A stretch of 64,000 bases of DNA from Phycisphaerae bacterium (GTDB taxonomy: Bacteria; Planctomycetota; Phycisphaerae; UBA1845; Fen-1342), in contig JAUWNI010000005.1 of assembly GCA_030612705.1 (NCBI GenBank), positions 1 to 64,000 on the forward strand, in the 5' to 3' direction. The notes below the pieces were generated by a model. That model worked only from the letters and a program-made list of their open reading frames with translations. It did no database searches and was not told where the DNA came from. Positions within the stretch are counted from its first letter, which is position 1. Every line of letters begins with the position of its first letter. Of the stretch, positions 25,707 to 32,945 are shown one piece after another. The position numbers and the translations under genes were made by a program.

Positions 25707-26252
25707 TCAGGTTCGGCTACTCGGGGCCTTGCGCGGTGCGCCGCATTCGGGACAGCGTTCGGGGCTGGCACGCAGGTCGTAGCCGCAATTCAAACAGAGT
25801 CCGCGCTTCACGCGTCTACGCCGGCGCCGCCAATACAGCAATGGCCAGAGAACGCCCGGCGCCAAGATCACCAACAGGACCACGTGGGGGACATGCACGT
25901 TCACATGCGTGAACGGCTCGCCATCCGCTAGAACTTTACGCTCCAGCTCCCACCGGAACGATCGACTGAAACCTTTGAACCATCGTCGACCACCGACCGC
26001 CTCCCTCGACGTAAAGAATCCAAGCGACGAAATCTCGCTTTCCCACCCCCGCCGAATCATTTCCACGTTGATCTCGTTCTCCAGCCGAGCCAACTGTAGC
26101 ACACCAATCCCCGAGGCAACTCCAATAATCGCCCTTCTCCCGTCGTAGCACACCGCTTCAATGACGCGGGAGCTGCGTTCCCACAACACGGCGACCGTAG
26201 TGAATCCGAGCAACGAGAATATGAAGACTGTAAGTCGAATCGCTTTCCACAT
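25707..26252 (-). CDS. Membrane protein with C-terminal zinc ribbon
   Basis: 181 residues: an N-terminal helix (IRLTVFIFSLLGFTTVAVLW), an extracytoplasmic portion of ~90 residues, a second helix (HVVLLVILAPGVLWPLLYW), a basic stretch and the four-cysteine motif CLNCGYDLRASPERCPECG. This CGYDL/CPECG ribbon recurs as a tail of small membrane proteins in planctomycete-type genomes; function unknown. The stop codon coincides with the start of a dispersed repeat. It sits between moxR and the DUF58 gene without obvious relation to them. Confidence 0.7.
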   Translation of the reverse strand: MWKAIRLTVFIFSLLGFTTVAVLWERSSRVIEAVCYDGRRAIIGVASGIGVLQLARLENEINVEMIRRGWESEISSLGFFTSREAVGGRRWFKGFSRSFRWELERKVLADGEPFTHVNVHVPHVVLLVILAPGVLWPLLYWRRRRRRVKRGLCLNCGYDLRASPERCPECGAPRKAPSSRT

Positions 26253-26322
26253 GCCGATTGAGCCGCCTCATACGTCCGTGCCTGCTCGCCCTCTACGTCG
26301 GGCACGGAGACCCGACGCTACA

Positions 26323-27342
<1,020 letters not shown>

Positions 27343-27372
27343 CGCTACCTCCCAATCATTATTACCATTCAT

Positions 27373-27434
27373 GAAGAGCCGCGAACCTGAAGTCCGCGCG
27401 GTGCCGCGCGGGCTTCAGGCCCGCGGCCCTTCGG
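27373..27434. repeat. Pair of REP palindromes upstream of moxR
   Basis: GAAGAGCCGCGAACCTGAAG (27373 onward) and GCCGCGCGGGCTTCAGGCCC (27403 onward) are two adjacent copies of the 30-bp REP family. They lie between the divergent-facing 5' end of moxR and the 3' end of the hydrolase gene. Confidence 0.65.
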
Positions 27435-27460
27435 ATCCTGTCTGTCGCACAACGCGGATT

Positions 27461-28687
27461 CTAAGCGGAGCCGGCAAGCTTGTCGCGATCGGTAATCCAT
27501 GCAGAAATCAGCGGATAGACCCGCTCGCACGCAACCGGGGCGTACTCGAAATCGCCATGCGCCAGGCCCTCGAAGTTGTGAAACGTCTTATCGGCCGAGC
27601 GGATGTTTTCGAAGAAGACTTCGCGGGTTACGTCGGCGTTGGCGATGCGGTCCTCGCCGCCGACGATGACCAGTGCCGGCAACTCGATGTGGTGGTAGTG
27701 CTCGGAATAGACGTGATCGGGGCTGCCCAGGCCGCTGAGAAACGCGCCGGACCGGACCGATTTCGCCATCTGCTTGAGCACCCCGATCTTCATGTGGTCG
27801 GCGGCGGCGAGCAGCCCGTGGGTGAAGGTCTCCGGGCGGAAGTTCCGGACGCCCTTGAAGCGTTCGGCAAACTTGCGGAGACCCCGCGCCAACGCACTGT
27901 CCATCCGCTCAAATGTGTCGGCAATCGGCTGAGGCAACGTTTTCCACCACGGGTCGGCGTCGCGCTTGGGGCGGATCCATTCGAGTCGCACCTCGCCGGT
28001 CGCCTCCAGGATGGCTTGCAGCCAACCCATGCGGGCGAGCATCTCGAACGAGTAGTTGAGATCGGTATCGGTTTGTCGCCACGCGGTCAGCAGATCGTGC
28101 CACTTCAGCTTGCCGGTGTCGTCGTAGAGTGATTTGGGCCAGCGCAGGGCGGCGGGGAACTCGACGAAAATAGCGCCGGCGACGCCTTGCCGGCGGCGCT
28201 TGGCGGCTTCCGCGTCCGCGACGATGCGCTCGGAATCGCCCCGGCCGACAAGCCGCGCGCCTTGCAGAAAGCCGGCGGTCGTCATCGCGCCCATGCTGTT
28301 GCCGATGATGAACGGCTTGCGCCCGGTGACGTTTGCAACATGTGTCGCCACCGCCGGCAGGTCGTAAAGGATGAAGTGGTCGACGCACCAGTCGTCCTGC
28401 CCGGGCGCGGGCCGGCTGAGCATGGTCGGGGCGCCGTGGCCGCGGAGGTTCATCAGCCAAATGTCGCAGCCGGACTCGTACAGGACGGTTGGCAGGCTCG
28501 TAAATGTATAGTCGGGACCCTCGATCCGCGGGATGTCCCACAGATCGGCATTGACGGCGAGGCCGTGAACAAAGACGACGGGCGTAGCACCGGGACGGCG
28601 TTTGCGTTTGCAGGCGATGCGGGCGCCGTCGGCTGTTTCGACGTATTCGATCGGGTCGGCGTCCGCGCCGGATTGTTGAGCCGACAT
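27461..28687 (-). CDS. Alpha/beta hydrolase
   Basis: 408 residues from MSAQQSGAD. It has the oxyanion-region VVFVHGLAVN, the nucleophile elbow GNSMGA, an acid in GGEDRIAN and the catalytic histidine in GLAHGDF near the C-terminus. The organisation (lid of about 150 residues between strands 6 and 7) resembles lipases or polyester hydrolases of the esterase/PHB-like group, and the N-terminal GLAVNADLWD is typical of that cap-containing group. It has no signal peptide. The substrate is unknown. A possible 26-residue N-terminal extension is not favoured. Confidence 0.8.
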   Translation of the reverse strand: MSAQQSGADADPIEYVETADGARIACKRKRRPGATPVVFVHGLAVNADLWDIPRIEGPDYTFTSLPTVLYESGCDIWLMNLRGHGAPTMLSRPAPGQDDWCVDHFILYDLPAVATHVANVTGRKPFIIGNSMGAMTTAGFLQGARLVGRGDSERIVADAEAAKRRRQGVAGAIFVEFPAALRWPKSLYDDTGKLKWHDLLTAWRQTDTDLNYSFEMLARMGWLQAILEATGEVRLEWIRPKRDADPWWKTLPQPIADTFERMDSALARGLRKFAERFKGVRNFRPETFTHGLLAAADHMKIGVLKQMAKSVRSGAFLSGLGSPDHVYSEHYHHIELPALVIVGGEDRIANADVTREVFFENIRSADKTFHNFEGLAHGDFEYAPVACERVYPLISAWITDRDKLAGSA

Positions 28688-29148
28688 CCTGGGCACCTCG
28701 GATTGAGCAGGTTTCAGCCGTGTCGTGATGAATCGTAGCCCGCGGCGGTTGTCGTGTCGAAACAAGGATGTACTCCTAAGACGCCGGGGGGAGTAGGATT
28801 TACCCTTCCCGAAGGACCGCGCGGACGGAAGTCCGCGGCTCTTCGAGTATTATTGCACTCTTCAAGTATTATCACGGTCTCGAATGAAACACTACCTATC
28901 AAATCAACCTAGACAGAACACTAGCTGGAATCCAACTCGGGGACAGGTTCCTCGGCGCTGGGTGCCACGGACAAGCGGCAGTTTGCTTGTCCGTGCTTCC
29001 AGCGATGCTTAGCACTGCTTAAGAGCAGTGGCACACCAGCCCATCAATCGATGGCAGACAGAACATTAGCTGGAATCCGACTCGGGGACAGATTCCTCGG
29101 CGCTGCGCTTCTCGGAATGACAGCGCACTCACGCAAATGGCGCCCGAA
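28688..29148. repeat. Repeat-dense intergenic region
   Basis: Contains an inverted copy of the ~140-bp composite element (28781-28922; partners at 14803 and 14999), including GAAGGACCGCGCGGACGGAA and TCTAGGTTGATTTGAT on the complement. It also has a CACGGACAAGC/GCTTGTCCGTG palindrome (about 28967-28995) and GCTGGAATCCGACTCGGGGA...TGCGCTTCTCGGAATGACAG (about 29053-29122), the inverse of the repeat at 10968. No gene is supported. Confidence 0.6.
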
Positions 29149-29177
29149 TTGAGTCGGCCGCCGGAATGTGATATAAT
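29149..29177 (+). promoter_or_regulatory. Candidate upstream promoter of a tandem pair
   Basis: TTGAGT (29149-29154), a 17-base spacer and a perfect TATAAT (29172-29177). It lies upstream of the second promoter candidate and of the small HTH-like gene. Confidence 0.45.
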
Positions 29178-29189
29178 TTCTAGACTTTC

Positions 29190-29218
29190 TTGATATCGCC
29201 GCGGCGGCCGGCTACAAT
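29190..29218 (+). promoter_or_regulatory. Candidate proximal promoter for the small HTH-like gene
   Basis: TTGATA (29190-29195), 17-base spacer, TACAAT (29213-29218). The ATG at 29262 is 44 bases beyond the -10 element, leaving a short leader with a GGAG ribosome site. Two near-consensus promoters in tandem suggest a strongly or dually expressed gene. Confidence 0.5.
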
Positions 29219-29261
29219 GGGAAAATGGTGACCCACACGAAACCGAACGGAGACCACGCCG

Positions 29262-29564
29262 ATGACCGAAGTCGCCCAGGAATTGATGACGCCCCACGAA
29301 GCCGCCCGCTGGTTCCGTCGTTCCCCGTCGTGGCTGCGGCAACAAACCAAGCTGCTGCGCGTCGGGGGCCCCGGCGGCCAGCCTTTGTATCACGTACGCG
29401 TTTGCCGGGCGTACGTCCTGGGCCAACTCTGCGGATTGGATGAGGCCGAACTGCAATTGATACAGACGCAAGCCCTGGCGGCGGCGTGCGGGCTGGAGAA
29501 GGATTCGCGCTTCCTGACAACAACGGGAAATGCCGCGCCGCCGATCGGTTGCGTAGCCGAGTAG
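29262..29564 (+). CDS. Small HTH/excisionase-like protein
   Basis: 100 residues. The N-terminal half reads TPHEAARWFRRSPSWLRQQ, which matches the shape of a MerR/AlpA/excisionase-type winged helix (the pattern xxExAxxLxxSxxxLxxx), followed by a short wing (GGPGGQPLYHVRV) and a helical tail. It would bind DNA. No integrase or other phage gene is nearby, so an excisionase role is unsupported and a small regulator is as likely. Two tandem promoter candidates lie just upstream. It converges with hisA. Confidence 0.6.
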   Translation: MTEVAQELMTPHEAARWFRRSPSWLRQQTKLLRVGGPGGQPLYHVRVCRAYVLGQLCGLDEAELQLIQTQALAAACGLEKDSRFLTTTGNAAPPIGCVAE

Positions 29565-29638
29565 TACGGTCGGCACGCCCAATGTGGCAACGGCGTCTCG
29601 CCGGTGGATTCAGCCTATATGGGGCTTTTGGTGGATTG

Positions 29639-30373
29639 CTAACGGCCGTCGTCGTCGCGGTGGGCGACCTCGAGGGCGTTTCTCAGGTCGAGCGTTTTTT
29701 CGTAGAAGGCACGGCCGATGACGACGCCTTCGAGATTCAATTGTGCGAGTCGGCGGACGTCTTCGAGGTCGGTGACGCCGCCGGCCGCGACGACCGGGAC
29801 GGCTGAGACAGCGCTAAAAGCGCGGATCGCGTCGATGTTCGGCCCGAGGAGCATGCCGTCGCGACCGATGTCGGTGTAGCAGATTGTCGCGAGGGGCCAG
29901 TTGGCGACCTCCTCGGCGAGCTCGATCGCGGTGCGCTCGGTGTCCTGTGTCCAGCCGTGGGTGGCGAGTTTTCCGAGCCGGGCGTCGACGCCGAGCGAAA
30001 GTCTGTTCAGGAACTCCCGCCGTTGGACGACATCTTTGAACCATTGCCAATCTTCGAGCGCGCGGGTGCCGATGATGACGCGCTGGGCGCCGGCGTCGAG
30101 GGCGGTTTGGATAGCGGCCCGGTCGCGCACACCGCCGCCGAACTCGATCCGCGCGCCGGTGGCGGCAATGCGGTTGAGGGCCTCGGTATTGACGAGTGAG
30201 CCGGTGCGAGCCCCTTCGAGGTCAACCACGTGCAGCCAGGTTGCGCCGGACTCACGAAAATCGTTGGCAACCTCGACCGGATCGCGCTCGTACTCGATCA
30301 CACGATCATAGCGGCCCTGGACAAGGCGGACGCACTTGCCGCCGAGCAGATCGATTGCGGGGAGTATTTCCAT
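29639..30373 (-). CDS. hisA: HisA, ProFAR isomerase
   Basis: 244 residues from MEILPAIDLLGGK, the conserved HisA start; a 34-residue upstream extension overlaps a REP palindrome and is rejected. The (beta/alpha)8 enzyme isomerises ProFAR in histidine biosynthesis. Seen: catalytic Asp of strand 1 (PAIDLLGGKCVRL), the phosphate loop EFGGGVRD, the second Asp in YTDIGRDG, and AAGGVTDLEDV for the second phosphate. No other his gene is in the window. HisF is less likely because the loops fit HisA. Confidence 0.93.
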   Translation of the reverse strand: MEILPAIDLLGGKCVRLVQGRYDRVIEYERDPVEVANDFRESGATWLHVVDLEGARTGSLVNTEALNRIAATGARIEFGGGVRDRAAIQTALDAGAQRVIIGTRALEDWQWFKDVVQRREFLNRLSLGVDARLGKLATHGWTQDTERTAIELAEEVANWPLATICYTDIGRDGMLLGPNIDAIRAFSAVSAVPVVAAGGVTDLEDVRRLAQLNLEGVVIGRAFYEKTLDLRNALEVAHRDDDGR

Positions 30374-30436
30374 GACGATCCCGATCGCTTGTACCGCGTG
30401 AGTATTACGACGACGACGGCAAATCCACGAAACGCG

Positions 30437-30472
30437 CGGCCGCGCGGGCTTCAAGTCCGAGGCTCTTCCGGC
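30437..30472. repeat. REP palindrome upstream of hisA
   Basis: CGCGCGGGCTTCAAGTCCGA followed by GGCTCTTCCGG: a degraded copy of the REP family that surrounds the transposase segment in purH. Confidence 0.55.
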
Positions 30473-30508
30473 CACATGCTGCTAGAGTTTCGTTGCGTTC
30501 GCCTGTTA

Positions 30509-31183
30509 TCAATCACCTGGTGCTTCGACGGCGATGATCTCAACGCGGCGATTGAGCGCCTTGTTGGTCTTGCTGTTGTTGGTCGCTTTGGGGCGATACT
30601 CACCCTGGCCGGCAACGAAGACGTCCTGCGGATCGAGGCCGAGTTTGTAGAATTCGCGCCCGACGGTCGCGGCCCGGTTCAGGCTCAGGTCGAGATTATC
30701 CGACCACAAGTGCTTGGTGACCTTGATCGGGTCGTTGTCGGTATGGCCGACGACCCAGATTTGCCGCTCGGGGAATTCGGACTGGATCGTTTCGGCGATC
30801 TCGCGAACCTTGTCGGCGCCGCCCTTCTTGAAGCTTGCCTTGCCGGCGTTGAACAAAATGTCGTCGGCGATGTCGATCCAGGCAATGCTGGTGGTGCCCT
30901 TCCAGCCGGGGGGCATTTCGCCCTGCATGGCGATCCCCTCGGCAAGCTGGCGCCGGGCCTCGTCGAGCTGCTGCTGTAGCGACAGCGCCATCTGGCGGGC
31001 CTGGTCGCCGCCGTTCAGGGCCGAGGCCAGCCGCGATTTGAGATCGCCCTGCTGGAACTGGAGGTCATCGACCTGCCGCTGCAACTCGGCGATCTGCATG
31101 TCTTTTCCACTCTCGCAGCCCGGCAGCATGACGACCGCCGTCAGGGCCAGGAGCACGCCTATCACATATGACATCCGTTTCAT
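30509..31183 (-). CDS. OmpA-family peptidoglycan-associated lipoprotein
   Basis: 224 residues from MKRMSYVIG, with a strong AGGGAGGA ribosome site upstream. It has a lipobox (VVMLPGC, Cys23), a coiled coil at about 28-85 (IAELQRQVDDLQFQQGDLKS), then an OmpA/MotB-type domain at about 105-220 with VVGHTDNDPI, the LSLNRAATVGREF helix and KALNRRVEI at its end, where D and R contact meso-diaminopimelate. It should tether the outer membrane to the wall. The Pal/MotB/OmpA subgroup is not resolved. Confidence 0.87.
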   Translation of the reverse strand: MKRMSYVIGVLLALTAVVMLPGCESGKDMQIAELQRQVDDLQFQQGDLKSRLASALNGGDQARQMALSLQQQLDEARRQLAEGIAMQGEMPPGWKGTTSIAWIDIADDILFNAGKASFKKGGADKVREIAETIQSEFPERQIWVVGHTDNDPIKVTKHLWSDNLDLSLNRAATVGREFYKLGLDPQDVFVAGQGEYRPKATNNSKTNKALNRRVEIIAVEAPGD

Positions 31184-31409
31184 CGATTCCTCCCTTTCGC
31201 ACAGATTGCTCAACCGCGCGGGCACAATGTCCACGCCGCCGACGGCCCACCGTGGCCTTGCCGGTCATTGAGCAGGATAGGACTGACGCGGCGTGGATGC
31301 AAGTGGGACGGCGCCGAGTTGACGAAAACTCGGCCGAAGACTAGTTTGCACCTGTTGGAACAGGCGGGGGAGGATTACGGGCAAAGCAGCCGCCCGGTGA
31401 GGATAATCC

Positions 31410-32681
31410 ATGCCACAAAAAGTTGCATTGATTTGCGCGTTGCTGTCTCTGAGCATGTCGGCGGCGTTGGGTGAGGGAGACTACGTCGACAGTTCGGCGT
31501 TGCACGAGGCTGGGCTGGTGAAGTATTGGCAGTTGTCCCTCCCGCTCCAGCCGGGGCAGGAAATCGCCGACAGCTACCTGGTTGACGACCAGGTCTACAC
31601 GGCGACGCGGGACGGGTACGTCTATGCGATCGACGCGCGGACCGGGACGATTCGCTGGGTCAAGCAAGTGACGACGGCGGGCTACCGGGTTAAACAGCCG
31701 TGCCATGACGGCAACATCATCATTTTCGTCCTGCCCTCGGTGTTTGTGCAGTATGACCGCTACAGCGGGCGGCCGATCCGAAGTATCGAGACGCGGTTTC
31801 CAACGGGCTCGGCGGCGATCAGCGACGGCTTCCGCTTCTATATTGGAGGGATCGACCAGAAAGTCTACGCGTTTTACCCGGATCAGGACTTCGAGATCTG
31901 GAAGTCCCGGGCCAACGGGCAGATCGTTTCGCGGCCGGCCCTGCTCGGCAAGCACCTATATTTCGCCGGCGACGACGGCAGCGTCTATGCCTGCGTCGCG
32001 AAGGACAAACAATTCTACTGGCGAGCACGACGCGTCGGCTCCATCACCGCCGACCTCGTGGTGGACGACAACGGCGTCTACGTCGCCAGCCGCGACCATT
32101 CGCTGTATTTGCTCGATCCGGCGTTTGGGGGCCTGCGTTGGCGGACACGCTTTTCCGGGCCGCTATACGAGCCGCCGATCATCACGCCCGAGGTCGTTTT
32201 CCAGTACTGCCCGGACGAAGGGCTGGCGGCGATTAATACCGGAACGGTCGGCGTGGAGCAACGCGTGCGATGGATACTGCCGCGCGGACGCAAGCTGTTG
32301 ACAGTGGACGGAAAACGAGCGTACGTGTTATCGCGCGACGAGAGCATCCTGATCGCCGGGCTCGATGACGGGAAAATCCTACACGACGTGCCCGCGCCCG
32401 GCTTCACCATGCCGATGCCTTCGCCCGGCGTCGCGGCGCTCTATATGGCCTCGAGGGACGGACGGGTATTCTGCGCTCGCAAACGCGGCGTGCCGATCGT
32501 GCTGGCCGAAGATATACGCCGGGCGTTGCAGGGTCCAAAGAGCACCGAGGACGAGTCGGCCACGGCAGCCGAGGAGCAGGCCCCGGGCCTAGCAACGGAG
32601 GAAGACCATCTCAAGAGCAAGCGCCCCGGCCCGCCGATCGGCGGCAAGTCGAAGGTCAGCAAGGAGTATACCAGCGATTGA
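31410..32681 (+). CDS. Secreted PQQ-like beta-propeller protein
   Basis: 423 residues with an N-terminal signal peptide (VALICALLSLSMSAALG). Repeated blades have the pattern VYAxDxxTGxxRW (VYAIDARTGTIRWVKQ, VYACVAKDKQFYWRAR, LYLLDPAFGGLRWRTR), typical of PQQ-binding or BamB-like eight-bladed propellers. No PQQ dehydrogenase catalytic residues are evident, so a structural or binding role is more likely. It has a low-complexity acidic/Lys tail. It starts 226 bases from the divergently transcribed OmpA-like gene and lies upstream of purH on the same strand. Confidence 0.8.
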   Translation: MPQKVALICALLSLSMSAALGEGDYVDSSALHEAGLVKYWQLSLPLQPGQEIADSYLVDDQVYTATRDGYVYAIDARTGTIRWVKQVTTAGYRVKQPCHDGNIIIFVLPSVFVQYDRYSGRPIRSIETRFPTGSAAISDGFRFYIGGIDQKVYAFYPDQDFEIWKSRANGQIVSRPALLGKHLYFAGDDGSVYACVAKDKQFYWRARRVGSITADLVVDDNGVYVASRDHSLYLLDPAFGGLRWRTRFSGPLYEPPIITPEVVFQYCPDEGLAAINTGTVGVEQRVRWILPRGRKLLTVDGKRAYVLSRDESILIAGLDDGKILHDVPAPGFTMPMPSPGVAALYMASRDGRVFCARKRGVPIVLAEDIRRALQGPKSTEDESATAAEEQAPGLATEEDHLKSKRPGPPIGGKSKVSKEYTSD

Positions 32682-32746
32682 GGCGCATCAGGTTGGCAAG
32701 AGCTCTGGTCCTTGAAAGGTCAACACGTCGAGTCGCGGGTTGGCCC

Positions 32747-32890
32747 GAAGAGCCGCGGACTTCAGTCCGCACGGTGCGACGCCTTTTGAAGAGCCGCGGG
32801 CTTCAGTCCGCGCGGTGTGGCGCCTTTTGAAGAGCCGCGGACTTCAGTCCGCGCGGTGTGGCCGCGCACGCTAAAGCCTGCGGTTCTTCT
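32747..32890. repeat. Three tandem 41-bp REP units upstream of purH
   Basis: GAAGAGCCGCGGACTTCAGT starts at 32747, 32788 (with GGGC variant) and 32829, so the period is 41 bp. A degraded fourth half-unit (AAAGCCTGCGGTTCTTC) ends near 32889. This is the same palindrome as inside purH. The purH ATG is 56 bases further on. The array may affect purH transcription or leader structure. Confidence 0.8.
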
Positions 32891-32945
32891 ATTTGAAGTG
32901 CGCCGGGGATGTGTCGAGCGTATCTCTCTATGTGTGGACACGATC

